This document shows, piece after piece, positions 37,301 through 63,054 of a stretch of 64,000 nt of DNA. The stretch's first letter is position 1. Each line of letters opens with the position of its first letter. Origin of the DNA: Galaxea fascicularis (lineage: Eukaryota; Cnidaria; Anthozoa; Scleractinia; Euphylliidae); NCBI GenBank assembly GCA_948470475.1, contig OX419338.1, positions 6,483,205-6,547,204 on the forward strand, in the 5' to 3' direction. A program made the position numbers and the translations under genes. The notes under the pieces were generated by a model that worked only from the letters and a program-made list of their open reading frames with translations, was not told the origin of the DNA and ran no database searches.

Positions 37301-38256
37301 GCAATAAAACATTTGGAGATGTTCAAATATTTACCAAACCATAGCTAAAACTATTCTTATATCAAGAAAGGCCATCCCCTTTTCCCAACCAAAAGTCCAT
37401 TGAGGTTTGCAGTTCATAAACGGTGCATGCAATTTTTATATTCAATAATTATTTTAAATCACTAAGTTACAAGAAGAAAAGAGCTTAGTTATTACATGAT
37501 ATAATAAATGTATTTTCACAATATAATTCTGCCAATCAGCAGGCAATGTTGAAGTAAAAACCTCAATTGTCGAACAAAATAATTTTGATTGATTTTCATT
37601 ATTTTTTCTGATTTTTCCTTCACCTTGTGAGGGAACTGTGAATGCATTTTCATAAATAAACATAAAGATACACTACCAAACCTAAATGAAATAAATGTTT
37701 TTTTGTTGTTTCAGTTCGAGCAAAGTGATTTTAAACAGATTCTGTGAATGTCTTGTTATCCTGACTGTTGAGTTGATAGGTTTAGAGTTTAACTTTTCAA
37801 TTTGCAATGCAATTAATTTTTAAGTTTACTCCATTTTATACACTTCGATTGTGTATTTAAACTCTTTGGAGTTGAAGGTTGACAACACCACTTAAACCCA
37901 TTTTTAACAAAAACAAGACACACCCTCTGAAATGAACATTTCAAGCCCATTGGGTCATTAAAATCATTTTACAAACAATGAGTGGTACAGGAAAGACTGT
38001 AATAGTTGTACGTGTTCACTGTGTCATAGCATCGAAAAATTCATGAGGATTTCAGGCTGCTTACCTAATTGTGAATGAAGACGTGTCACACCCTCACATA
38101 ATGGTAACATTTCTTTTTACCAAGGATGTACATGTACACACAAAATCATTGATTATCATATTATCACAAGTTGTTGAACCAACATTACCTAAACTAATTA
38201 TCTATGATCTAAACTATTGAAAATTCAACTACAAAAGGATGCCAAAAGTGGCAACT
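34345..38256. other. Intergenic region between VPS13 start and RSK stop
   Basis: No exon could be supported here. The part next to 38256 is probably the RSK 3' UTR and the part next to 34345 the VPS13 promoter and 5' UTR, but no TATA box or decisive poly-A signal could be assigned. A C-rich run lies at about 36340-36362. Open frames around 35620-35940 overlap on both strands and show no domain. Confidence 0.6.
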
Positions 38257-47855
<9,599 letters not shown>

Positions 47856-49822
47856 GATGATTCTCTACGCTGAGCCGGTAAAAATCACCACTTCTTCTTG
47901 CTTCGTTCTGAACCTTGACACAGGACAAGCAGTGTTCGATATCACGCTCAGAACGAGGCTGTTCTAAGCCACGCCAAAAATGCATTCTTCTCCTTTGACG
48001 ATCGACCGGAAACGGAAATACATAAGGCCCCATCTCGTGATGAACGAAGCTTATTTCAAGTCAAAACACAAAAGCGAGTACCGTTTACTCGTTGCCTAGC
48101 CCAGAGTCAGGTGTTGATCACTTTGGTATGATAAAATCATTCAGGGCTTGTGTAGCGCGATTACAAGCAATCGAAGAGTGGTTCGCATAATTTACAAATC
48201 CACAGGCAGATTAATCATTCAATGAGAGCACTAAGTTTAGAAATTTGAATAATATACTTCACTGAGGAGATCGTTTAGAATTATTCCTTTTGTTTTGATC
48301 AAAAGCGATACTTCAAAATAAAAAAAAGTTAACTTTACGTACACAAAACCTATCATTTTTTAAATATAAGCTCATTATGTGATTACAAATATGGTCAAAG
48401 AAGCCTCACAGCTCAACAACACAGGAACACAATGCAAAAAATAGTGCCAAAAAGAGAAAAGGAAAGCATTTTCTTTCGAACATAGCCATAATGAAAATAA
48501 CGCTCGATCAAATAACCGCCATTGGCAAATTTCAAGGCAGCGAAGTTGTTTGAACACACGACCGATTTGACGTTCAGTATATTTGTATCGAGTCACGGAA
48601 ATCATATGCCTCATTCAACAAACCATGCCGATTGAACAGCCAATGCAAAAAGCAGCGGTTTCAACTGCTTCCTAGCATTTCATAAAGCAAGATTACGAAT
48701 AGCCCATATAAGTAATAACTAATCAGTTTTTAAGGAAGGATCTTAACATACTAATCTTACATTAAATAATCACGATTTTCAGGCTTACCTTATTCACCAT
48801 CTCGCAAAATTCTCCTAGTCTATGATTCTTCGAAAAAAATTTAAGGTATTGTTACGAACAGTCGAGGAGAATGTTCGGCAGATTCTGCTATATAAATGTC
48901 GGGTGATTTTCAATAAAAACAGTCCAATATGAATCTATGATGCTACGGCACGTAATGGTAAAGTAACGACTGTCTGTCCTGTGAGATATGTTTATCCATG
49001 TAGTCACACAGAAATTTGCATACGATCTTTCTCATCACTTCCGGAATATTCGCATGACGTCATCGAATCTGTGCCAAAATTTACAATACACTCTGTGTTT
49101 CAATTGGGTTTCCGTGTGTGGGTAGAATCTATTCACTGCAATAACTTCACAATTATTCAATGGCATGGAGGATTTTTTTCACGCCTTATTTCACTTCTTG
49201 TGCGTTCGACTGGCTACAACCCTAAAGTTACACAGGCAAATTTCCCACTGACCCTACAAGTTGCTCAAGTAAGCCTAACGGAGAAACGGCGTCTGTGTTT
49301 CATCGATTACACCTAAAATCCCAAAATTAGAGAAATGAGTTACTAACGGAAGTTAAGCATTGCAAGGATAATACAATGAAGTAAAAGAACTTTATAAAAG
49401 ATCAAATATAGTTCTGCCGGTTAGCAATTTAATGGCCATACAAGAGAGCCTAGCCAGTCCCAGTGTTAGCCTAGCTATTTGGGAGTATAAGTTCTAAGTT
49501 CTAAGGGTGAAAGCAGAAGAAAACCCGCGATCGGTAGATTGACAGCTGCAGCAGGAAATTCTAACCTGATCGGCAACTATTCTCTCCTAACTAAAAACCC
49601 ATCAACAAAAAGTTTATTTTAGAAACAGTAACGTAAATATTAGGTCAAATCAGGGAAAGTCCAATTTGAAAACAGCTTCCACAGAAAACTTTTAATAAAT
49701 AAACAACAACAAAAATAAAACTTGTTTTTCCAATCGAAACCGGCTTGATTAAGTGATGGATGAATTGAGGAGCTCTCTTCAGATTTCAGAGATCTCCATT
49801 AGTCCCTGTGTCTTATCCGCAA
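47856..49822. other. RSK upstream region
   Basis: Expected to hold the RSK promoter and 5' UTR. The RSK frame overlaps a longer open frame reaching 48033, but the conserved MPLAYLADPW start makes 47855 the preferred ATG. A 111-codon plus-strand ORF at 48981-49316 has no recognisable domain and is not supported as a gene. Confidence 0.5.
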
Positions 49823-50167
49823 CTAAAAACAGGTAGATAAAAACTCTATTTTTCCGGTACCGTGAAAGTTTTGAAAAGAGGAGGAAGGAAAGCAACTTTT
49901 CGCAACCAACCTGTCACGCAGTTTCCTGATGGTGGGGCAAAAGTTTTGTTCAGTGCGGTTGATAAGTGACATTATTGGAATAGCACTGAGATTAACGTTA
50001 AACATTGGCGGGTTGAATTGAAAACTTAAGCCGTGTTGATGTCTGCAATTTTCCGACATTTCCGTCGCGTTTTTCTCACATTGAAGGGAATGAAAGTTAT
50101 TGAGCAGGCTTCCTTGTGACGGTTGTTTATTATCGCTTTCAAAGTCAGAAAGCTGTCTGCCTGTTTC
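49823..50167 (-). CDS. Candidate terminal exon of an unidentified gene (114 codons)
   Basis: A good acceptor (pyrimidine tract then CCCTACAG) at 50168-50169 precedes an open frame of 114 codons ending in a stop at 49823. The product is serine- and asparagine-rich, begins ETGRQLSDFESDNKQ and later has RTEQNFCPTIRKLRDRL; I do not recognise it. Composition is more protein-like than other ORFs nearby. No upstream exon could be found past the C18 run at 50248-50265, so it may be a fragment, an exonised repeat or chance. Confidence 0.35.
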   Translation of the reverse strand, partial: ETGRQLSDFESDNKQPSQGSLLNNFHSLQCEKNATEMSENCRHQHGLSFQFNPPMFNVNLSAIPIMSLINRTEQNFCPTIRKLRDRLVAKSCFPSSSFQNFHGTGKIEFLSTCF

Positions 50168-50247
50168 CTGTAGGGAGATTACTGGCAATAATAAAAACTA
50201 GACTAAGCGCGTTGTTTGTAGACCCTGGTGGAGCTGCTAACTATTAA

Positions 50248-50265
50248 CCCCCCCCCCCCCCCCCC
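50248..50265. repeat. Homopolymer run C18
   Basis: Eighteen consecutive cytosines. It is the longest G/C homopolymer in the window and likely to be length-variable or a sequencing weak point. Confidence 0.95.
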
Positions 50266-50552
50266 TCTCAACCTTTATACGTATACTAAGCAGACTACAA
50301 ACTACATGTACTGTAGCTGGCCTTCCATTTCGCAATACGTACAGTTCAAGAAGTCGATAAACATGTATCCCGACCTACCCGAGTTTTGGGCACCATCGGG
50401 GTTGTACATTGTGTCTTTCCAACCATATGCTCTCGTGAAAACGTGACCGGGTCAGTTTAGAATAACAAATTAAAAGTGAGCACAAAGAAATGACAGGTAA
50501 TTCCGTCGTCGCTTCTTTTCAAAAACACACGTCGCTTCATCAGCCCTACTGA

Positions 50553-50786
50553 GTAAGAGGCCGAAGTATCATCGCACTGTGTAACCCACTCCGATTCCAC
50601 CCCATTAATATAATTGTGATATTTAGATTGTCATTCCAGGTTGTGACAGAAAATGGTGTTCAAAGCCGACCAACAGGGGCGGCTCTCACGGATAGAGAAT
50701 CTTCACCGCAGCATTCATACTCAGTACGAGAACTACTTCGACTGCTTCGTTTTTTGTTGAGTTATGAATATCTTTATTCGCAGTGA
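50553..50786 (+). other. Open frame of 77 codons without a start, unidentified
   Basis: A plus-strand frame is open from 50553 to TGA at 50784-50786. Its second half (SRPTGAALTDRESSPQHSYS then VRELLRLLRFLLSYEYLY) looks protein-like, and a possible acceptor CATTCCAG lies at 50639. No matching upstream exon is apparent. It could be a remnant of a retroelement or an orphan exon. Confidence 0.3.
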
Positions 50787-50999
50787 GGTGTCACTGATAG
50801 CATCTTATGCAGCTCGATAGATTGTGTGCCTTGCGGCAGGGGTGTACCCTGAGCGAGACCAATTGAGTACGTGCCACTGGAAAGAAACTGTTTCGATCAT
50901 CTTTAATCTTGTTTAGCCTGAGAGGGGGCAGAAACGAAAAAGGTGGGAAGAGGCTATTGTCTGGGAAGGTGGTCGTATTTACACCTGTTATCTTGCGAA

Positions 51000-52800
51000 T
51001 CCATCGGCTAATTGTTATCTTACGTTATCTCCCAAACTAACGGTTTATACGTTCTGTCAAACGAAACATTTTTGAGTCCTTTAGAAAACCTTTCCAAAGG
51101 AAAGTTTGGTTTTATCAGCTGAGTTGACAATGTAAATTGGCCGGTCCCTTTAATACTATCAACTAATTTGCCTCATAAAACTAGATTTTAATTCGTGAAC
51201 TACTGCCCCCACCGACGAGGCACAACAGTTTCTTGTATTCACTTGGCCACCGGCTGGAGACACCGACCACTTCAGGCCACTTCATTTAACGTCAACTGCT
51301 TGATATAAAAAAGACTCGTGCCAATCAAAATTTATCCAAGCATTCTTTATTTTATACCTAAAATTAAAGAAATCGAACAGCCGAACAAACCAAAGGTTTA
51401 ACGGTGAGCTCTCTTGCGGACACCCCATCACACCAGAATGGAATATTCCAGATTGTGTCTTCACCGAAACAAGTCGAGGGTGACGATGCGGAACCCGTAC
51501 GAACAAAAAACACCGCGAGGACGTGATTTCGCTCAAACACCCGATCGTTGGGGAATTTACACGCCCAATAATGAACGTAGACGTGTGGTCATCGAAAAAC
51601 ATCGTACGCGTTAAGGAGTTTGTTTTGATGGCATAAGAAAAGTGGAGTGGTGTGAAAGTTTTGAGTGGCGGCAAAGACCATCGACCTCTCATAATTTACT
51701 GAATTCGTCGTAAAACAATAATACAAAAACAAAAACGTTTTCACTCCCTCATGAGAAAACTTTGGAAACGTAAAACAAAAAGAAAACAGTTTAGCTAAAT
51801 TATTGGCTTTCACTTGAAGGAAATAAATCATATTGGTAATTGTCGATATATTTGGCACCGAAGTGCTAATTGTGGCACTGAATTTATAGATAATAACATG
51901 TCAAAGATCGCCGATAAAAAAAGTGAAAAGATGTTCTTTAATTCCGAAAGTGAGCAGAAAACACAACAGTTTGTGATGTAACACTGATGTAATATCTGAA
52001 TCAAAACTGTGCCATGATCTAAAACTGTATTGAAAAATAGAGATCTTAAAATCTGTTTCCTGAACAACATATTCAATATCACAGTTATGGATTTGTTTCA
52101 TCAGAAGAGTGAAGGATCAGTACATAGGGAGTTTGCCAGACAAAACATTGGGACAAGGCGCTCTTTGTTTATCTTGCTTCTAAAAGACTATTTACCATTG
52201 CATCAGAAGTACTTTGGAGTCATTTCCGCTTGCCCGCGCCAACTGGCGCTTTGAGGACTTGTATTGACGGAAATGTCGGAAAATTATCCTATACAGTTCA
52301 ACAGGCAGTTAATATTGGACGGTTAGCGCCAGTAAGAAAATTCCGTATACATGAAATTTAACACTAAGAAATAACAAACTCTTGGGTGAAGAGGAAATTA
52401 AACTCAGTACTAATATCCTTCAGTTTTGCATTCACGCTTAGTTTTCATTTCACTTCAACATGCGGCTTTGAGCATCAGAGATCAGAGACTATGTGTAATA
52501 TTTAACAATTTATCATGCGAAATCGCGCCAATATCGCCTGACACACAAGATTACATGTATATCGCAGCATAGTCGGGTCCCCTCTGCTGACTATGATCGC
52601 AGGAAATATATCAAGGGGCCTTTCGCACGACGAGTATTGATATAGTAGCCTTAGCTGGAATGAACAAACTATTATAGAGCTTTCAGAGAGAAATAAGGAA
52701 AATGTCTACATGTATTTCACGTTTCATGGAAAGCGAGGACATTCTTGGATAATCACCTGTAGTAAGCAAAATATCGACTCCGCATTCTCGCGATATGCTC
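51000..52800. other. Intergenic stretch without a supported gene
   Basis: A block at about 51199-51236 (CCACCGACGAGGCACAACAG) resembles the CCACAGACGCAGCACCACAG motif of the repeats at 60340 and 61000. An open frame on each strand at 51282-51692 overlaps the other; neither has a domain or convincing splice partners. Otherwise nothing was recognised. Confidence 0.4.
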
Positions 52801-53259
52801 AGGGGCACCCAACGAGCAAATTAAGCTAAAAGACCTTTGAGGGATATTTCTAGGCTCCTTGTAATGTTTAAAGACTGTTTAAAGAGTTGTTTTAATCAGC
52901 TAGAAAAATTTGATCTGTTCGGATTTCTTAGCTGAAAATTGAAGTGCCCGAAAATTTTAGGGAATGAAATCTTCATTTCAGAAATTGCTAGCCGAATGTT
53001 ACCTACGAAGAACTTCCCTGCGAACTATTTGCTTACCCGAAAATGCTAGGCGACCTTTTCAAGAGCCAAAAATTGCAAAAATATCCCTTCCGAAAATCTA
53101 AGGGACTATTTTCCCCCGGGTTTCCCTGGTTGCGAATCTTTTAGGTGATGTTTTAGTTAAGAAATCAGTAGCTTTTTGGCAATGCATTATCCGAAAGTCT
53201 TAGAACTGGTAGGCTCTCCCGAACAGATATTTCGTCGAAGTTTCTCGCTGGGTGCCCCT
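52801..53259. mobile_element. DNA element, 459 bp, 16-bp terminal repeats and perfect 9-bp duplication
   Basis: Begins AGGGGCACCCAACGAG and ends CTCGCTGGGTGCCCCT, so the ends are inverted with one mismatch. GATATGCTC is repeated exactly at 52792-52800 and 53260-53268. The interior has several CCGAAAAT/CTAGGCGA-like imperfect repeats but no coding capacity. A 9-bp duplication fits Mutator-like elements; the termini differ from the TAGTCTCC family, so this is a separate family. Confidence 0.88.
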
Positions 53260-54723
53260 GATATGCTCAACTGTGTGCTTCCCTAATAGTCCAGTGTTCA
53301 CAAAAACGACAGTGGATAACCTGGTTTTACAGAGGGGATGAAAAAATGAAAGGCGATCTGCTTACCGAATGACGGGTCTTGGCCACACAATCGTATCAAG
53401 GCGGAAGAAAATAAAAATAAAACTGAACAATTTCCTTGATCTGATTTCTACATTTCAAAAGTGGCAGACGGGAGGTTGTGTCCCCGTGTTTTCAGTTTGC
53501 TTCAGTGGAATGAACTGAGATGCACCAAAATGCTCTTTCGCAGAAGACACTTTCCTTTAAATAGGAAAATTTACGAAGATAATAGTTGGGTGATACTTCT
53601 AATTTTTCTGAGCCGCTTTTATGTTGCATCCTTAACTTCCTTATTTCACATGCACAGGCCCGCTACTTTATTTCCGTTCTTGTGTGAAAATACATGACGG
53701 CACGGATTCCGGCTTTCCGGCGTCAAGTTCAAGGTCTTAAACACAGGGGCAAGTTTTCTTAGCAAAATTTCACATATGGCAAATTTAGCAAGCTTTCGCT
53801 CAAACGTTCCCAAACAGGTCACACAAGTTGCGACCGGTTGGCAAGGAAACAGGAAACAGAGTAATTGTTCAATTTTTCCGCTAAACGTTGGGAGAAAATT
53901 GCTGTTGAGCAGCAGTTTTGGGTCCTCTGAGCCGAAACAATGGCACACCTACATTACACTTGACACCTTTTTGGAATCCTCGACGCGCAAATTAAATTAT
54001 GGCAAGAAGGGTTCGGAATAAAGACCAACAAATTAAGTGATGTAGAAGTGGAAGAGTTTTCTGTCTGATCATAAGTGAGGATTGTGGTGTAGAAATGCGT
54101 CGAGCAAAGCTATTTTTTGAAGCATCGATGACAGCAATTTGAGCAGTAATGCCGGTCTAAACCGCTTAATTCTCAGCATACAGTGAATTGTGTCCTTTCA
54201 GAGACATATCTATTCTTGCGGATCAGGCCTAACCTTAGGAGTGCCTTTATTTAATTTTTACGTTATGAAAGGTCCAACAGTCGACAGTCGACAATCTTTG
54301 AATATCTAATACTCTGACGCCTTGTTTGATTAATTTCATTTTTGTTTCTTTTATGACACTGTCCTGGTATTCTTTTGTGCTTCAACGCACGAAAGATTAT
54401 ATCATTTCAGGTACGATCGGTATGTGGTAACTCCCTTGATTTTGAGCTCTCCTCCCAGGGTGACAACGACGTGGCAACTTTGGGCGATAGCATGTTAGAA
54501 CTTTGGAGCTGGATAAAAGACTCACCCCGGCTGGTCGTTTCACTCTTATGGCAAAACATTACGCGATCGTTGTCACTTTCAGTGGTGTGTCTGGAGAGTC
54601 ACTAAACAAGTCATCGATTACCTTAGTCTTTTTCGTAGCGACGCATGATCAATGTCACTCGTGCGTGGCCCGACCGTTATTATTTTTCTGTCTCCTATAG
54701 ACACTTATAGGTCTTCCATGTTA

Positions 54724-54906
54724 GGGGAGCAGGGTTGGCGCAATGGTGACCGCGCTCGCCTTCCAGCAATGTGTCCCGGGTTCGATTACCTGGACTCGGT
54801 GTCATAAGTTGATTGAGTTTGTTGATTCCCTACTCTGTTCCGAGAGCTTTTCTTTGGGTACTTAGGTTTTCCCCTCTTCTCAAAAACCAACATTTGATTT
54901 AATTTA
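54724..54906 (+). mobile_element. tRNA-derived SINE, copy 2
   Basis: Same family as 17642-17826. Box A is TGGCGCAATGG (54736-54746) and box B GGTTCGATTAC (54779-54789). The body ends CTCAAAAACCAACATTTGAT. Box B departs from consensus by one base relative to copy 1, so this copy is probably the older or less active one. Confidence 0.85.
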
Positions 54907-55009
54907 AGGTTTATTATTATCATTATCCTGGGGCGTCGAACGTAACCCAGGCGGCCCTAAGGCTAACAACTCCATAGCTAGTAAAGTATATATACATAAC
55001 ATCTAATTT

Positions 55010-55011
<2 letters not shown>

Positions 55012-55052
<41 letters not shown>
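55012..55052. repeat. (TTA)n microsatellite
   Basis: About 13 uninterrupted TTA units. Simple sequence only. Confidence 0.9.
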
Positions 55053-55053
<1 letters not shown>

Positions 55054-58000
55054 GGATTTAAAACACATTTAGGAGTTTGTTGTCAGCCATAAGTGAAAAA
55101 ATTAAAAGCAGATAGAAAGTTATTTCAGCTGTGATTAACGAGGATGGTAAAGGGTATTTTCGTGACTCGTGATCGGCTCTTTTTTTTCCCCATGAAATGT
55201 GAAATGCTATTTTTCCCTCGTAAATCGTGATTTCCACAGTCGCCGTGAAGCGTGATTTTCAAAAATTATTTTGCCAGAAACGAGAAATTAATGTTTAATT
55301 CGCCGTGAACCGTTATCATTTTAATTATGTGTTAGTTTTTCGTGGATTGTGAAAGGACTGTTTCATTCCTTGAAACGTGATCTAGACCCCCTCCCCCTCG
55401 GCCCCTCCCTCCCCTCTTTACCACCCTCATTAACCAAATTAAACGAGATGTGCTTTAAAAAAACTGAAAAAAATAACAGTTGCTTGTGACATTTCACAAT
55501 TAAGGTTATTTCTCAGAAAATATTTGTACGATTCGCGTTTGCCACTTTTTTGACGGTACGGCCCGTTTTCACTGTCATATCAAATAGAGTCAAGAATCAA
55601 AGAGATAGAAGAAGATGAATATTCAAACAGTCTCGGAAAGATTCAAGTCTGAGCGATGTTTCGTGCGGGAGATATTCGAAGAAAGATTTTACTCAAATCT
55701 ATAAGGCTTTGTATGAAGATGCCACGTTTGTGTCCCTCTGAGGGAAACAAATATGGCGGCCAGACGTTAACAAAAACATATGTCATCAAGTTTTGCTAAA
55801 AATAAGCTGTGGTCATCTTCTGAGAACTCATAAACATTTTTACGCAAAAGCTTAGAAATTCAACCTTGCTTCATCAAGAGACGAAAAACCCTATCAAACT
55901 GAAAATTTGTTGAAAGATAAGTCTTCAGCTGTTCTAATAACTAACGAAACTAAAATCTCAAAAGGATTGATAATTCCTTATTTGCTGTGTCTAAATGACC
56001 GGCAGCCGGTCAAGGTCGTAAAAACACTAAATGACCGGTTTTTTAACTTTGATTACGTCGTGTGAACACCGAGAATTGTTTACTAGAATATATTTCAAAA
56101 TGAAATCAAGCTGATTATTTTAAGAGGATGGGGCCCGGAGGGAACTAATTAACTATTGTTTTGTTTCAAGAAAAAGGACAAGACGTTTCAAGTGCTAGGC
56201 TTTCATCAAAGCGAACACTCTGGCTGAAAGCTGAATAAATAACACTGGACACTGGATAAAAGATATAAGCACGTGGTGGTGTGTTGGTGGCAGTGGGGCG
56301 GTGAAAGGGAATGTTTGGTTTCATCCGATTGATCTTATTGTTTTAATTACATAAATCGACAAAGTTGATTGGCCACCACAAACGTAACTAAGACTTTAGA
56401 ACTGAGGTTTCCATTCATTCATTCGCTATGACAAAGATTATAGCGCTCGTAACCTCTGCTCACGTATTTTGTTCTCAAAGGCCGATTTATTTTTAAAATC
56501 AGTTGTGAAACCAAACATTGTAGTTAAGCTGCGTACGATACGAATCCAGTTAGGAAATATGATATTTCATCAGGCAGTGTCACGTGATGGAAGATTTGCG
56601 TCAGTCGTGTCACCGACGTAAACTGACGCAAAATGATTAAGTTTCTAAAAAAATAGTTTTTCCTTTTAAACCATGAGTTATCACAAGTACAATGAAAAAA
56701 AGTATGTGAATCCGTATAAAGGTTTTTTTTTTTTCAAGTCTACATATGAAGTTGACTACTTTACGGAAAATCACAAAAGAAACATTAAGCATTCAGCATA
56801 CAGCTTTTATAACCATTATCGCTTTTTTGTAACCATGGTCATAATCTTTTGATGACTTGAAATGAAACGATTAGAACGTGCCTAATACGCGCGTTTATTT
56901 GCCCTCTGTTATGGTAATAACCGCTATGACGTAAGAGCAAGACTACTTGATTCACTGCTAACTGAAATAACGTAACATCAAAACATCATTTTAAAAAACA
57001 GTCGTTCGATATTTACACAGCCAAATCCGAGATTAAATATTTTTCTTTCTTTTTGATTCTTCTGCCGGCGTGCTAAGGGACCGAAATCTGCCAGCCCACG
57101 GGCAATTATTTAACACAAAAACGTAAACACAGGCATTCATAAACTTTTGCGTCAAACTTCCTTAAACGTTTTCATGCCATCTGTCTGTGAACACACCATC
57201 GTCATCAATTCCGCGTTTATTGCTTCACGAATGTCTCTTTAGTACCATTTATGGCTAACTGAGGACGAAGGTAGACGAACTTAATTGGTTGACTTCGCTG
57301 TAATCCCCAATGCTGATTTTCTATCACTGATATGGCATCATTCATCGTTGAACCATTATGTTTTTACATGATTTGTTTTCCCTCTATTGATGAAAGAGTC
57401 ATGCAAACTTTCCAGATCACCAAGACGGTTTTCATTCTTCAGTATATAAATCAATCAAGCCCGCAGCAACCAGTACGGTAATTTACTACTGCCATATACG
57501 AAAAAAATGCTGCAGCTGACATTAACACCAGGAAATATGCTTTGAATATGCTACTAACGCATTAAAATGATATGATAGCTACTATTTCTTTGCCCAGATG
57601 CTGACAACCTGTGTATCTGCCCGTCCTAAGCCAACATTAACACTAACTAGGCGTGGTGAGTGGTTCTTCAAAAATACGATGGTTTTCCGCAACGTCGTCT
57701 CGGAGTCTCGATTTCTTTTGCAAGGCTAAGAGAGTCTCGGGCTCGCAGAAAATATATTAACTAATGATTAGTCTCGCAGTCTCTCAAAGTCTCGGATTTA
57801 CCATTCACCATCCCTACTAACTTGTTCACCTTTTTATAACTTGTTGGGTTGTGGGAGGGGTAGGTGCGTCAGTGATTAAACTTTGCTTTGTACCGTTACA
57901 GATCGATCTCGTTTCCAGGACCTTCCTTTCTCTTTGGGACTGTAGGAAACGCCTATAATCTGTACCACACAAACGAGTGAAACTCCCGCAAGAATTCGAT

Positions 58001-59260
58001 CGGCAGAGCGAAATGCCATTCTGGAAATAAAGTTCTGAAATTACTCCAATGATCTTTCTCCACGTGATCAAATGCCGAACCAATTTTGTGTTTAATTGGA
58101 GTAGTAAAGATCTTATTCAGCCTATCAATAAATCAATTAAACCAATCAATGAGATATTTATGTGTCTGGGCTCCTGGTGTCTGGTAATTCCGATCAAGTA
58201 CTCAAATTCAGCTGAATTTCGACGAAATTATTTGACATCGGTTTTCTGTATTGAAACCACAACCGACATTTTTCACATATTTTCCAATGCCAGAATTCTT
58301 AAGTTCAAGAGGCTCGTCCTCTAATATAGAAACTGAAGATTAACCGCATCGACGATTTCTAGGGCTCTCAACACCTTCTGGAAATGAAAAGCTGTTCTTC
58401 AGCTCTTGACTGAAAAGAAAATCCTTCAACAGAATTTTCCCCTGACAATCCTTCATTAATTCGACTAGTTTGATTTAGCCTGCATGAAAACTATCACTTC
58501 TAAAACAGAGAACTCTCCCCAAGAAAAAGTAAAATTTTCAAAGGTGAAAGGCCACTTGAGCCAATACCTATAGATGACTGCGACCAACTCACTTTCTCTA
58601 ACTTGCCGCGCCCTGAGAAATGTAATGATTGAGACTGGACAACTGTCAGAAGATTAGATCTGGGGTAAAATAGTCTGCGGACTATTTTTGTCGTACACAA
58701 CTCCCCAAATATTAACATTTCGAAAAAATTTAACTTAAATTAAGCAAGTAAAAATTTAGAAGATATTGAACAATCGTTTGTTTCGCCTTCGAAGCTTGAC
58801 GGTCTAGGCCTAGCCTTTTCCTACCAAACATTACAAGATCCAGCCAGGAGCTGATCACAAGGAGTAACTCCCCCGTGTTGCTGTGGCCCGTCCTGGTATT
58901 TCCACAAGAGTGAGGTCAAAACTGGTTGTTAGCTGGTTTTAAACTTGTATTCAGTATTAAACAGATGTGCTCTCTTGGTTATTCAAAGCTGTTTTGCGAC
59001 TAACTCCTCCTTTATACCCCCAACCTCCAACACCCCCATACACGTTATGATCGATTGAACCGGGGGGGGGGGTGCAATTAAAAGATGGTAATAAGGAAGC
59101 AAAGCAAGAGCAACAAAAATAAGGTGAACAGGATGGCTTGACAATTTTCAAAGAACTCTGGAACATTAAACAAAATCAATTGGCAATTTGACTGAGATGT
59201 GAATCTTCTGTGAATCTATAAATTAGACGGAACAGCGGTAGTCCTAGCAAATGATGTTTG

Positions 59261-59300
59261 ATTGGTCTGCTAAGATCACGTGTCAGTCGAATTTGGCGGG
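59261..59300 (+). promoter_or_regulatory. Probable RBBP4 proximal promoter motifs
   Basis: Three motifs fall within 110 bp of the start codon: an inverted CCAAT box (ATTGG, 59261-59265), an E-box CACGTG (59277-59282) and TTTGGCGGG (59292-59300), which matches the E2F consensus TTTSGCGC/G. RBBP4-type genes are proliferation-linked, so E2F control would make sense. There is no TATA box. Function is inferred from motif matches only. Confidence 0.5.
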
Positions 59301-59370
59301 GAATACGCACGCCATTTTGATTGTCAGGTCGAGTCCACCACGAGGGAGAAAAACTTTTTCTTTCTCAATC

Positions 59371-62742
<3,372 letters not shown>

Positions 62743-63020
62743 TAAACAATGGTCCCCATTTAGCGGGAAAATATGCTCGGATATTTGTCCATGGACATTA
62801 TCTGTTTCGAGAATCTACATGTAACAGTTTGCTCAAGGAAAATGTGAGCTCCAAGGAACTGATAATGTCCAAAGACAAATGTGCAAGCATATTTTTGAAG
62901 CCATATGGAGGCTATTGTGTTTAGTATCCTTCAAATATTTTTTAGCAACATGCATTTGGGGAATATTTAACAATTATTCCTCGAGCACGAATGGGCTATT
63001 GACTCAGAGGCCATGAGGGT

Positions 63021-63036
<16 letters not shown>

Positions 63037-63054
<18 letters not shown>

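Larger units (their letters stand above)
53270..59250. other. Intergenic stretch, mostly unassigned
   Basis: Apart from the SINE and microsatellite, no gene was recognised. The frame pair at 53646-54021 is open on both strands and shows no known motif. A block with repeated GTCTCG motifs lies at 57690-57790, and a segment at 55560-55765 resembles a dispersed repeat. A G11 run is at 59062-59072. Confidence 0.4.

Noticed and set aside
47856..48033. Longer N-terminus for RSK or a separate 84-residue protein starting at 48033
   Set aside because: That frame differs from the MPLAYLADPW frame; the conserved RSK start and exon phases support 47855.
51282..51692. 136-codon minus-strand ORF overlapping a 66-codon plus-strand ORF
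   Set aside because: Open on both strands, no domain, no convincing splice sites; cannot choose a strand.
53646..54021. Overlapping 100- and 81-codon ORFs
   Set aside because: Mirror-image open frames with no recognisable motif; probably repeat-derived.
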